64,000 nucleotides of DNA, from assembly GCF_019279795.1 (NCBI RefSeq), contig NC_056726.1:1015646001-1015710000 (forward strand). Direction: 5' to 3'. This DNA is from Protopterus annectens (lineage: Eukaryota; Chordata; Ceratodontiformes; Protopteridae). The position numbers and the translations under genes are program-made. The notes beneath the pieces were generated by a model. The model ran no database searches. It had not been told where the DNA came from and worked only from the letters and a program-made list of their open reading frames with translations. Of this stretch, positions 12,878 to 24,595 are shown piece after piece; positions within the stretch are counted from its first letter, which is position 1, and the number at the start of each line of letters is the position of its first letter.

Positions 12878-14264
12878 ATCAACCAGGACATAGACAACCT
12901 TCATACTCTTGACCTGAACCAGTTTGGCTTTGTTAAGGGTAGATCATGCTTACTGAACCTGGTGGACTTCTTCAAGAATGTCACCAAAGCCCTGGATGAA
13001 GGTAAAACAGTACATACAGCCTATCTTGACTTAGCCAAGGCTTTTGACACAATCCCCCACTCAGGTGTCATTGAGAAACTCTCCTAACCGTTGAGTAACC
13101 CATACATCACTAGATGGGTAGCCAACTGGCTGACCAACAGAATGCATATTGTCTATGCTAGGAACTCCACCTCTACCAGTAGACCTTTTAACACTGGTGT
13201 ACCACAAGGATCTGTGCTGGGCCCTCTACTGTTTGGAATCTATTTTTCAGAACTTAGACAAAAGTAGATGGCCTGCAGCTTACCAAGTTCACTGATTTTT
13301 GCAAACTAGGAGCAATCACTGAGTCCCCAATCAATGCCAACATATTACAAAAGCGGCTAACACAGACAAATGATTGGCGCCAAAGCCACAGACTAAAACT
13401 AAAATAAAAATGTGCAATATTATCCCCTTTGGCAAAGAGGAAGTCCTTTCAAATTACAATATTGACAGCACTTCCCAACCTCGAACCAGGGGTGTGAGAT
13501 TTGGGAACACAGGTTGATATCAATCTAAACTTCAATCACTGTGTGTCCACAGTGGTAAGGAAAGCCTTCTATGTTCCATATCTCATAAGTAAAGGCATTG
13601 CATCTAAGACTAAGTATGTTATAACTCCTCTGTACTGAACCCTCATCAGACCACTAATAGACTACAATGCTCCCTTTTGCGTGTACCTCCCCAGACACCT
13701 GCAGCAGCTGGAGAAACCACAGAGGTTTCTCACCAAGAAAATTCAAGGCCTCCAAAATATGACCTACATGGAAAGACTGAAAGCCCTGTCACTGTACTGT
13801 GTAACCTACAGACTGTTGAGAGATGAGTTGTGCCTGGCCTTTAGAACAGTCTCTGACCCTGCCCTAATTGAAATGCTGCACATTTGCAAATCAAATGGGA
13901 GAAGAGTCACTCACTCCAGGGATCTCAACTTAGCCTGTGACAATAATAGAACATGCTGAAGAGACAGATATATCTCCCACAGATTGCCACTCTGCTGGAA
14001 TAAACTCCCAATTCACGTGAAGCAGAGCTCCTCAATAACCATATTCAAGTGCAAACTAGACAATTGGATGGGACACAATAAATTCACCTGGGGGGGCACC
14101 TATATCCTTCATGGATAGGGGCAGTTGGTACTGATCACAGCCTCTCTCTGCAAATGATGACCATCTAACCAGGGTCAGTTAGGGAAAATGGGTTTAATGT
14201 GGCTAGGCGTGTAAATGTCCTAGGGCCATTAGCCTAGTAATCTCCTATGAAGTTATGAAAATAT

Positions 14265-14336
14265 CTCCCACACCTCCTAAGCTATGCCTCTATTGACTCC
14301 AGCCTCTGCACTGCTCCATGTTTTGCATAGCAGCAG
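14265..14336. repeat. minisatellite unit stranded beyond CR1 copy D
   Basis: One unit of the 73 bp array (CACACCTCCTAAGCTATGCC, then CAGCCTCTGCACTGCTCCA) immediately follows the CR1 3' end, matching units at 10858-11221. Confidence 0.8.
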
Positions 14337-15840
14337 CCACATCACTTCCTTCCTTCCAAGTTAGCTTCCATGGCACTAGCTGTAACTGGACTGCACTGTT
14401 TTGTTCATAACTACCCCATCATTTCCTACTTTGAAATGCTTGCTCCATCATTTGCCTGTGTGCTATTCTGTAAGTCACTGCAAATAGATGCTATAAGAAT
14501 GTATCCCTGCAGAGTCCAGGTGTGGACCTTAAAGAGGGGTTCACAAAACTTCAGACTCTACCAGTAAGCAGAGACCAAGTCAGCTCACTTTCAACCTTGT
14601 TTCTGATTTTTGCCATCATTTATTTACAGTTTGTTAATTGTGTGAGAACTGATGCACCTGCTGCATGTTAGCCACAGTTTTAGATGAGAGGCAATAGACT
14701 GTGAAAATAAGGAGAAACGATAAGACAAATGCACTATGTAGGATCTGTAAATGTGGTTCACAGCAAGACTAAAAATGAAGTCAAATTATATGTTGTGTGC
14801 ATGAGCACTAACTGGGTGTTAAATCTAAGACACATAGCTGCATTTATCTGTAACCTTTCTTGACATATTTTTATGTATTATGTATTTATTGTTCACTTTC
14901 ATGTACATATAAATAATAGATATGTTCCTCTGACTTCAGCAGAAGCAATTATTTCAAAAATTACTGCAATTTTATTTTATATATAGCACACACTGTTCCC
15001 TCCCAAAATATTACCTGAGCCTCGCCCTTATGAATAAGGTGTCTAACAGCTACCCAGATCATTAGTCTACATAAGACTTTAGTTTTACTGCTAACTTTAT
15101 ATTACAAATCCAGCTTATTGTGACACATTTCATTGTATAAAAATATAGGTATTTATGTTTATTATCCAGGTTAACACCACATACCAACGGCATCATTCAA
15201 AGAAAGGGTTTAGGAACACATTTATTTGGCAGCAGTATCATTATCACTGACCCAGCAGACTGCACACTTACCTCTAATGCCAGGAAGATCAGAAGCCTGT
15301 GGGTTCTATCCCTGCAACAGGTAGCTGACTTTGCCTTTAAGTGTTGATATTGCAGTGCAGCATGGGGGTGCTTGACTCCTCAAGTATCATCCCTCAGATG
15401 AAAGGCTGTCAACTTTCAAATCTACCTGAAATGTTGGTAGCTCAGATTGATGTAAAAGATCACATGCCATTTATATCAAAGAGTAGGTGTGACTTATAAA
15501 ACCCATTTTTTTTACTAACTAAGCATGTACAGACAACATGAGATTAAGCTAAAGCAATTCATCATCTCTTTCACTGTACATTCCTATGGATGGGCAAAAT
15601 TAGATTTTTTCGTATCACAAATCCAGTTGTTTAATAAAACACTCCTCCCAGTTTAGTGTCATTACCTCATTCTACCTAATACAGGGAGAACATTTGAGAA
15701 GGCCAACTCACTTAGTTTTTAACCTTGAGTTATCTTCTGCTCCTCCTTACTCCCTTTCCACTTTACAAAAAAAAAAATCTAAGCTTGTTTCCTGCCTTTC
15801 CTGTAAGTAGTCTAGTCCACAAAATTTGCTGTATCCAGGA
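14337..15840. other. unassigned DNA
   Basis: No coding or repeat feature recognised. The 65-codon frame at 14370-14567 has no support. Confidence 0.5.
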
Positions 15841-16100
15841 CTGTTTGTAAGTGTCTGAGCCCCCGCCGCTTAGCTAAGGTTAAAGTATTCCCGGCGCCAT
15901 AAAGTCTGTTCTTCAAATTTTCTCTTAGAACTAGCCAGTTTTTTAGTTTTAAAAATCAGATCTGTTTCTTTGAGCTCAGCACTTGTTCAGAACTCGTTGT
16001 AAGCACTAAATAAGCTACAAATAACTACAACACTCAACTTTCCTCACTTGTCTAGAGGAAAACAGGTTTTACTACTTAATAAATAAGCACCTATCCAGGC

Positions 16101-17070
16101 ATGTCTAAGGGTCAGCTCCCGGTGTTTTCTCCCATCTACCTGATGAATCTGGGCATCTTGGGGCAATGCAGCAATTGCCTCATGTACACAGACAACCCTC
16201 TCCTCCTACCATTCAACATTACAACCTGTGAGAGATGCACTTATATAGCCAAACTACAAGCAAAGCTCTCTAGACAGTCAAGAGGAGAGGGTAAACACTT
16301 GCACCACACCACACTCATCACATAGTCCCTCAAAACTTACACCACCAAAACACACACATAGAAACACAAAACACACACCTATGTTCACGGAGGCTCTCAA
16401 TAAAAATCTGCCCAAGAAACAGGGACCTCCAAAGCAGAAAGGCAAGCAACCTCCACCCCCCCAACACAACCCAAATGACACATAATCCACAAACTCAATG
16501 TGCCACTCAAACACAGCCCATAAGGCATAACAATGTACCCAAAACTCTAGTCATAGGTGACTACAGTCAGGCACAGTGATGTTCCCACTCATTGGGCTAA
16601 ACAAGTAGAAAGTTACTGTCAGCTGCCTGTCGGGTGCCAGGATCTGCCACATAATGCAGACACTCAAGTCACTCCACAACAAGTACAAATATGACTTGGT
16701 CATTATCCATGTTGGTGTGGATGATCTGAGATGTACCTCCCTGGACTACATGAAGAGACATGGCGGAGCTGTCTGATCTTGTAGCCCAGGCAGGTATGAC
16801 CCTAGCCCTGAGTAGCATCCTGCCATCACCCAGAATGATACCACAGTACAAGGACAAAATGATTGACTTCAACAGTTGGCTAAGCTACTGGTATTATTCT
16901 AAGGGGATCCAGTATCTGTCTGCCTGGGATGACATGATCGACACACCACGATGCTTTGCCAGAGATGGCCTGCACCTGTTGCCCTTGGGATTCCGGATAG
17001 TGGTTAAGGCTCTAGTCACCCCTATAGTGCCTTTTTTAGGCAAGGTTCAAATGACAAACTCACCACCATA
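16101..17070 (+). pseudogene. CR1 ORF1 (zinc-knuckle plus SGNH esterase), copy H
   Basis: Starts MSKGQLPVFSPIYLMNLG, followed by CSNC and CERC pairs, as in copy A. The frame then breaks within the basic Pro/Lys/Gln-rich middle part (16326-16750), and the C-terminal half re-opens at 16760-17070 with LSSILPSPRMIPQY, then CFARDGLHLLPLGFR, the Asp-x2-His block of the SGNH hydrolase fold. The GDS serine block near 16550 survives only as degraded sequence. It ends with stop TAG at 17068-17070, 30 bases before the ORF2 ATG, the same spacing as in copy A. Confidence 0.82.
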
Positions 17071-17100
17071 GCAGGTACAAGCAAGCAAAATCTGAGGGTA

Positions 17101-20100
17101 ATGCTACCCAATGCTAGAAGTCTAACTCTCAAAATGCACTCACTCAAGGCACTCCTTAAAATGGAGAACCTTGACATCTGTGCAGTGACAGAGACCTGGT
17201 TCAAGGCTCCAGAGAGCATCCCTGCATTACCAGGCTATAATTCATACCATACCTTTCGGCCACCTAACCTGGACTGAAACACTAAAGGCAGACGTGTGTC
17301 CATATTCATTAAGGATATCCACACCTCCAGGCTAGTTGCTCAGCATAATGCATCCGAGATTATCCAAGTGCAACTAACTCTGGGCAAGACCGCAATCCAT
17401 ATTGTAGCTTGCTACAGATTCCCCACCATGCCCCAGGATTCCCACTCCTCATTTCTTGATACACTGGAAAATATTAGGGTACAACCTAACACCCTAATAA
17501 TGGGTGATTTCAACTACCCCACCATTAACTGTGAAAACTACTTATGTACCAACTCTTTTGCTCAATGATTTCTGGAATTTAGGAATTCCAAAACCTTGGA
17601 TGAACTTATCCACACCCCCACCAGGGGCAGCAATATCCTAGACCTGGTCATTACCAACATGGGAACCCATGTTCCACACCAGAGGTCAATTCCTCATTGG
17701 TCAGATCCGACCACAAGCTAATCACCCTAGACATCCACATCCCGCCCCCAGCCCCCATTAGGGAAACCACCATAAAAACTTTCTCCAAAGCCAACTTCAC
17801 GCTTCTTAAGACAGAAGTGGCAAACTTCATGACACCCATGCAGATGGACAATAGAGGTACGACTGCTGAGTCCTACACAAATGCACTTTACAAAAGTACC
17901 TCAACAAAAGGATTACTGGCCTCAAACATATGTCCTATGCAGCCCGACTGAAGAAACTCCAGCTGTACTCAGTGGCGTATCGCTTACTCAGAGGTGATCT
18001 CTGCCTGACTTACAAAGCCATGTCCAACTCAGAATTGATGAACATGCTCCACCTAAAGAAATCCAAGTCACTGTGAGCCACGCGCTCTAGTGAGCTAAAC
18101 CTCACCACAACAATAAATAGAACATGCTGGAGGGATAGATTCCTGTCACAGAGACTCCCCATGCTTTGGAACAAAATTCCAAATTACATCAGGCAGAGCC
18201 CCTCACTAACACTCTTCGAGAGAAACCTTGACGAGTGGATGGGTAACAGAAAATACACCCCTGGGATCACTTCATTGGCTCTGCTTGACAGAGGATCAGT
18301 TAATTAATCAATGAGGTGACGAAAGCCGGCACACTCTGGCTAGGCTTATAAATGCCCTCGGGCAGATAGCCTAGTACCTACCTATGAACCTGTGAAGAAG
18401 CACTTACACGAGGGCATGGATCATGCAATCCCTAACAGAACCAAGATGCTATCCTCCAAAAAAAGGAAGCCAATCTGGTGGTCCCCTGCCATAAACAAAC
18501 TCTACAACAGAAGAAAGAAATTGTTGCAAAAAAGAGTAAAATCCCATGATTGGAGAAACTCCCTGGTCGGCTTCAATAAAAAGCTGAGATCCCTCATAAA
18601 ATCCTCCAAAGCTAGTTATGGAAACAAAATCACCACTGATTCTAAAGACAACCACAAAGGATTCTATAGTTATGTCAAGAATCTCAATGGCAACACACAG
18701 ATCTGCTCTGAGTTACAGCACAATGGCACTAAATATACAGAACCAACAGATATTGCCAACATCCTGGCAGATAGGTTCAGTGCTAACCTTACCCCTCTCT
18801 CACCCCTTAAAAGGGATCATCTCTTTACTGGAAGAATGAAACGTTCCTGTAATCATAGCTGCACAGGTAAAAAACACACTGTCCAAAGCCAAGAACACAG
18901 CATCCATGGGACCTGACAACATCCCAGGCTGCGTTCTGCATGAACTACAGAATGAACTGGCACCCCACTTAAGTACCATGTTCAATCATAGCCTCACCTC
19001 AGGCTTTGTGCACACTGAATGGTGCACAGCAACAGTTATCCAACTCCACAAAGGGGGAGCCACCACGGACCCTGGGAACTACCACCCCATTAGCCTGACG
19101 AGCCTGGTTTGCAAGGCTATGGAACGTATCATCATGGAACTTACAAGCAATGACATTGGTAATCTCCAAACTCTGGACCCACCCAGTTCAGGTTTGTAAA
19201 AGGCAGATCATGTCTCCTAATCTTGATAGATTTCTTTGAAGTGGTCACCAAAGCTGGAGATGAGGGTAAGGTGTTCACACAGCCTATCTAGATCTCGCCA
19301 AGGCTTTCGACACCATCCTTCACTCTGGAATTATAGATAAACTCACTAAACTAGGTATAAGTCCCTATGTCAAAAGATGGGTTGCCAACTGACTCACTGA
19401 CAGAACCCACACTGTAAAAGTAACAGACTCCAAATCTGACTTCAGACCAGTTGAAAGTGGAGTGCCACAGGGTTCAGTCCTGAGTCCTCTCCTGTTTGGT
19501 ATCTACTTCTCAAAAGTACAGGCTAATACAGAAGGTCTTTTGCTACCAAAGTTCGCAGATGACTACAAACTAAGAGCCATAATCAAAATTCCTAAGGATG
19601 TGGACATCCTTCAAAAGGGCCTCACTGAGACAGATGCCTGGTGTCAAAGCCATGGCCTCAAGCTCAATGCCAAAAAGTGCATTGTCATCCCTTTTGGTAA
19701 AAACTCTGTACCCATGAACTACCACATAGGTGGTAGTCTACTTAACACCGAAAGTGTGATAAGAGACCTTGGGATACAGGTGCACAGTAGTCTCCCCTTT
19801 GATAATTACATTGCCACAGTAGTCAGGATATCCTTCTATGTGACACACCTCATCACAAAAGGTTTCTCATCCAGGAATAAAGAGGTCATTGCTCCTCTCT
19901 ACTCATCACTCATTAGACCCATTATAGAGTACAATGCCCCTTTTGGTATGTACCTCACAAGACATCTACAACAACTAGAAAAGCCACAGAAATACCTCAC
20001 AAAGAGGATTACCAGCCTCAAACAGATGCCCTACGCAGACCATCTCAAAAAACTCCAGCTTTACTCTGTCACATATCGCCTACTCAGAGACAATCTCTGC

Positions 20101-20172
20101 TTAACATACAAAGCTATGTCAAACCCAGAGCTGTTGGACATGCTCCACTTAAAGAAATCCCAATCCCTCTGA
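17101..20172 (+). pseudogene. CR1 ORF2 (endonuclease-RT), copy H, interrupted
   Basis: Begins MLPNARSLTLKMHSLKALL. The apurinic-type endonuclease shows VTETWF, VSIFIKDIH, IVACYR, GDFNYP and LVRSDHKLITLDIHI (to about 17740). After the nested CR1 (17898-18390), the linker KKRKPIWWSPAINKLY (18455-18520) and RT follow, with the longest open stretches at 18392-18916, 18906-19199 and 19462-20172. The catalytic FADD is intact (KFADDYKL, 19548-19571), but at least one in-frame stop in the endonuclease (after NLD), one after FAQ and several RT frameshifts disable it. Confidence 0.85.
17898..18390 (+). mobile_element. 5'-truncated CR1 nested in copy H
   Basis: Encodes KRITGLKHMSYAARLKKLQL, then LLRGDLCLTYKAM, WRDRFLSQRLPMLWNKIP and FERNLDEWMGNRKYTPG. 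It ends in the complete CR1 3' tail (AGATAGCCTAGTACCTACCTATGAAC region at 18365-18390). It splits copy H between TNALYK and KHLHEG. Left flank TTTACAAAAG and right flank TGTGAAGAAG resemble a diverged target duplication. Its identity to copy A is higher than that of its host, consistent with a later insertion. Confidence 0.82.
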
Positions 20173-20444
20173 GCTACATGCTCTAGGGATTCCTGTCCCA
20201 GAGACTTCCCATACTCTGGAACAATCTACCTATCTATATCAAACAAAGCTCCTCATTAGCACTCTTCAAGAAAAATCTTGATGATTGGATGGGAGATAGG
20301 AAATTCACCCCAGGGATCACTTCTGTGGCTCTGCTCAAGAGGGGCACAGCAAAATAATTTTCTTGGGTGGCGAAACCCAGGGTACCTTTTTGGCTAGTCT
20401 TATATAGGCCCTAGGGCCAATAGCCTAGTATCTACCTATGAACA

Positions 20445-22206
20445 CACCTTCTCAAATAGATATCTCATGAAATTGTAGTAATATCATATCTATATTAGCT
20501 ACTATTATGTGGGTGGACATATTAATATTTAAATAACATATATTTGAAGTGTAATATGCTACACACTTTGTAATACATAGGTAAAGTATAATTAACTTAA
20601 TATAATTACATGAAGTTAACTTGCGTATGACACGTGGGAAAAGCAGACTGGCATTCTACTCTCTTTGTCCCTACACTCTCGGTCAACAAATATAAATAAA
20701 TAAATTGTCCCTCTCTCTGTCTGTCCCCTGCTACCAGTCATATTCATGTCGAATGACTTTTAGGAGAGGCTTTGACCACTCTAACCCTCAAATGGATTAA
20801 GTGGATAAACAGGAAATGAACATGTGAATGAAGGAAATAGCTAAAGTGTAAGTAGAACCATGTGACATTTGCATGTTTGCCAGAATGTCTCATAAACAAG
20901 ACATGCATTATTCCTCCATTAGGCATTAGCTTAACCTGCTTCTAGGAAGTGTACTACATAGCATGCAATTTCCTGTAACTAGCAATTGGCATAGTTAAAT
21001 ATATATACCACACATTCTATAACTCCATTTTCTAGTAACGAAATCTGTTCATTTTATGTACATTCTATGAGGCAGCCCGCATTACTTAACGGATCATTGT
21101 AAAAATGACCTTTAACTTTTTACCTAGCTTTTATTTCAATCTACATCTTTCGGGATACATTACAATGACATCATAATATCTGGAACTTTTCTGGCTTGAT
21201 TACTATGACCATCACCCAGTTTTCCCATATACCTGTTTAATTCCTTCAGTGGTTCACCAAAGTTTGATTATTTAATGGGGCTTTTCTTTCTGAATATCTA
21301 AGCTTCCATGTTAGTAGTTTTTGCTATATGATAACTTTCATTGGGAACATAGTTTGAAGAGCCTCTCTATGTATCTCTTGACTATCCCAGGTATGAAAGT
21401 CTATATTTTCTTGAGTAAGTACTCGTTCTGCCAATAATGGCTGCCCCTTTCTCTGAACTTTGACATACTTGGCTTATACAGATATCTGTAACTCTTTTTA
21501 TACAACTTTTCATCTACCCCAACAAATAGCAGAGAACCTTTGTACAGTTGTTTAGTTGTTTTACCACTGACTTCAATCTGAGGCTGCAAACTTTCCTGAC
21601 TGCTTTGAGTGAATGTCTCTTCCAGAAATGAGGGGAGAGCTTCTGTTGGCAGCCTATTGTATGATCTCCCTCAGCCCTTTGCTGAGTGCCTGCAGGGATT
21701 ATGGTCAAAGCAAGGGAAAGCCAAACCACCCCTCATGGCTGCCTAAATGATGCCACTTCCTGGTTGGCTTTCACACTAGTGGTGAGGAATGAATGTATCT
21801 ATTGTTTGAGAGATGACTGATAAGTCAGCATGCAGAGAAAGAGAGAGAGAAAAACTTCATAGATAACTTACCACACACTAATGGTACAGAATTAAAGACA
21901 TTTTCCTAAAAAAAGATAACATCCAAACATATCTTTTCTCTCTTATCTGACTCCCATGAGATATACAAGCAACAGCATGTATTACAATAAATGTTCTAGT
22001 CCTAATATATCAACAAGATCATGCAAATTTTCTTCTGTGATGTTCTATGTTTTTTTAGTCAATAAATGCTATTAAAAAACTCATGATAAACCAACTAACT
22101 TAAACAATTCAGCCAAAAATAAAAGCTAAAAAAGTCTTAAGTTTGTTAAAGTAATTCCAGTTCTTCATTTCTTCAGTCTTATTGTCAGTTTAGTTGCTTG
22201 ACTTAA
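20445..22206. other. unassigned DNA
   Basis: AT-rich sequence with a short (AAAT)n near 20690-20705. No gene recognised. Confidence 0.5.
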
Positions 22207-22370
22207 TTTTACATTTTTAATTGTCATTTTTGAAAGGACTAGTTTTGATATCAGTAACTGTATTTTTTCATTTGATATTCCTTTAGATATGGATAGATAG
22301 ATACTCCATGTAAGGACAAACGTATTTAAGAGAAACCATCCTAATATCCTGCAGTGGATTCATGATTGCT
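22207..22370. repeat. direct duplication, unit 1
   Basis: TTTTACATTTTTAATTGTCA to TTTAGATATGGAT at 22207-22294 recurs at 22552-22639 with only about five differences. The following ACTCCATGTAAGGACAAAC to ATATCCTGCAGTGG (22301-22364) recurs at 22911-22953. The second copy is therefore split by about 270 bp of other sequence. Confidence 0.8.
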
Positions 22371-22551
22371 CTTTAATTATGAAATGACAGTAGACTAAAT
22401 TGGGCATTCTCTAGACAAAATGAGGCTGAGTCCCTAGTTCTAAACTTATCTTCACATGTATGCATGTGCCTACAAAAATCATTCATTCTCTGTCACTGCC
22501 CACAAACATTATACACCATATTGCGTGAATTATGCAACACACTAGTAATGC

Positions 22552-22953
22552 GTTTTACATTTTTAATTGTCATTTTTAACAGGACTAGTTTTGATATCAG
22601 TAAATGTATTTTTTCATTTGATATTCCTTTAGATATGGATGAGATGTTAAGGTTTTTATGTCAGGTTTACAGGATCTGGTATTCAATTCTAATCTCTAGT
22701 TAAAATAATTAAGTTTATTTGGTCTACTTCAAAACATTCTATTTACATAGCTACTGTAGACTGATTCATATTAAATCATCCTTTGCCCTCAAAAGATACT
22801 AGACTGGATTGGTAAAATTATCTGATTAAATAATGATCAAGTTAAAGTAAAAATTAAAAATCAGAGAATCCATCTGTCTCCAGTGGCCATTGTGCTTCCC
22901 TCCTGGTGGACACTCCATGTAAGGACGAACTCCCATCCTAATATCGTGCAGTG
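22552..22953. repeat. direct duplication, unit 2 (split)
   Basis: Homologous to 22207-22364 at its two ends (22552-22639 and 22911-22953). The middle is not shared. SINE1 begins exactly at the end of the second homologous part (after ATATCGTGCAGTGG). Confidence 0.75.
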
Positions 22954-23095
22954 GGGTTGGGAGGGTAGCCTAATGGTTAAGGTGTTTGCCTTACAAACAC
23001 AAGGTGCAGGGTTTGAGTCTCACAAGGGATAATTGTCTAGGCTTAAAAAATGGCTTGCAAGGGCAGTTAGCCTAGTACTAACCTATGAACCTATA
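22954..23095 (+). mobile_element. tRNA-headed SINE with CR1 tail (SINE1)
   Basis: The best copy, about 140 bp. Head GGGAGGGTAGCCTAATGGTT (pol III A box), perfect 7 bp GTGTTTG/CAAACAC anticodon-arm-like hairpin with loop CCTTA, and B box GGGTTTGAGTCTC. Then comes TCTAGGCTTAAAAAATGGC and the tail GGGCAGTTAGCCTAGTACTA, ACCTATGAAC, CTATA. The last ~50 bp align with the 3' ends of the CR1 copies here (18341-18390, 20392-20444), so it is a SINE built for CR1 reverse transcriptase. Confidence 0.92.
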
Positions 23096-24489
23096 ATTGT
23101 TATACCTTGTAGTAGCTAGTCATCTGAATGTTAGTTGTATGCCTTTATGTTTGCTTCAGCGAGTTTACCTTATGAAGGCTTAGAGAAGTGTCTAAAAAAG
23201 CCTTAATAGTTATTTTTAATGAATGCTATGTATCAGCAACTGTTATTTATATATTTTTGTAATCTGGTCTCTGTTCTGGGATGTGATTGGAACAGGTGCA
23301 TTTGGATCAGCCCACCCCCTTACTGAAACCCTGATTAAAATCGGATTTTGCCCAGCTAGCAGATTGATTAAAGAAACATTTCCCTTGGGGTATGTCACCA
23401 GTCCAGTGTGTGGTAAATTCTGTAGCCTTCCAGCATATGAGGAAGAGCACTCAGCGTAATGCTCATGTGACCCGCGTTCTTCTCAAGCTTGTTTGTCAAG
23501 GCCTACAAAGAGATGCCCTGTGCCTGGATTACAGGGGTAACAAAAGGGATGCCGAATGACATACTTTATTTTTAAATGCATAATTGGATGCTGTTGTAAA
23601 AAATTAAAGGACGCTTGACCTGTTGTGGCAGTGTAGTTAAAAAAAATGTGCTGGAAGTTGTCAATAAGTGTTTAATACGTGACAAATGTAAAATGGGGAT
23701 GGCATTTTTGTTTTTTGATAGTTTCTGCTACCTGTCTGAACCAGCTACTAATAATGTAGACATAGGTTGTGGCATTATGATGTTCTATTCTAATGGAGGG
23801 GGGCAGATAACGTAGCTTTCATTATACTCTGGTAAAAAAGACACGTAGATATAGTAATTACCCATATATAACATATTAGTTTACACTTCTCTGTACTGTG
23901 TTGTTTTGATCATTAACTTTTGCTGCCCAATTGACCCACCAGTATACCATCACCATGGCAAGCATCAGCCAGGAAGGACAGGAAAAGCATTCAGGCAGCC
24001 ATCATGGATTTTTTTTTCCCTTAGCCCTATTACTCCATGCAAGTGCCTGTCTAGGAGGCACAGAACTATGCAATGGCCTATCTGCAATAAATATTCGCCA
24101 TGGCTCAAGGCACATTGCCAGCAAGCAGCCTCACCCCTTTTCTGAGAAATGAGAAGTGGTTTTCCCAGCCTTCACTAAAGAAATTGTAATTCCTCCATGT
24201 CTTCCCCCAGCAATTGCTCTTATCCCCTAGGAGAAGGAAACAGGACAGGCATTTTCACTCCACTCTGTCCCTGCCAAGTTTCTCCAGTACTGGGACAGGA
24301 AATGCGTAACTGAACTCCCATCACTCTGTCATAGTTAAAGCTCCATTTCTCTGTGCCACAGATCAAGGTTAATTAGATACTGTTGGAAAGTATTACCTCA
24401 GCTGGAGCCAGCTAGCCTGCACATGCCAAATTCACTGTTTTTCTTAAAATGTCCAAGTAGTTTATAGACTTCTGGTGGTGGTGGTGGGG
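23096..24489. other. unassigned DNA
   Basis: No repeat or coding family recognised. Open frames at 23223-23459 and 23906-24152 lack any supporting motif. Confidence 0.5.
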
Positions 24490-24595
24490 TGCTGCTAGAA
24501 AAAATCAACATCCAGAACAGCGAATACCAAGGAAAGGTTTAATACATTAAGAGCTTCATCCATCAGTCATACAAACTTCCTGAATTACAACATAT
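24490..24595 (-). repeat. possible decayed Penelope-like terminal piece
   Basis: On the minus strand it reads ACTGATGGATGAAGCTCTTA, then ATTAAACCTTTCCTTGGTAT and CGCTGTTCTGGATGTTG. This order (CTGATG...GAAG, an AATAAA-like stretch, then a CTGG end) mimics the PLE terminal pieces at 36483-36770 and 48222-48590, but identity is low. Could be coincidence. Confidence 0.25.

Larger units (their letters stand above)
11222..14262 (+). mobile_element. CR1 LINE copy D, 5'-truncated, host to two SINEs
   Basis: Starts within the endonuclease (QLTIG then HIIASYR, equivalent to copy A residues 91-105) and runs to the CR1 3' end at 14201-14254 (TTAGCCTAGTAATCTCCTATGAA). Recognisable pieces include EN C-terminus 11376-11663, NYRPISLTSLIYKVMEKMI at 12561-12620, the RT core after the SINE (FVKGRSCLLNLVDFF, YLDLAKAFDTIPHS, PQGSVLGPLLF, FTDF in the catalytic box) and the C-terminal 13681-13959 frame. 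Many stops and frameshifts interrupt it. It carries a minus-strand SINE at 11993-12128 and a plus-strand SINE at 12640-12877, both of which must be younger. Confidence 0.92.
15841..20444 (+). mobile_element. CR1 LINE copy H, near full length, with a nested CR1
   Basis: A GC-richer 5' UTR (CCCCGCCGC, CCCGGCGCC) leads to ORF1 at 16101, ORF2 at 17101 and the 3' end at 20392-20444 (AATAGCCTAGTATCTACCTATGAAC). At about 17898 the reading jumps from the post-endonuclease linker TNALYK to a CR1 C-terminus, then at 18392 resumes with KHLHEGMDHAIP, exactly where it stopped. So a 492 bp truncated CR1 sits inside one long element. Without it the copy is about 4.1 kb. Several stops and frameshifts break both ORFs. 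Confidence 0.88.
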
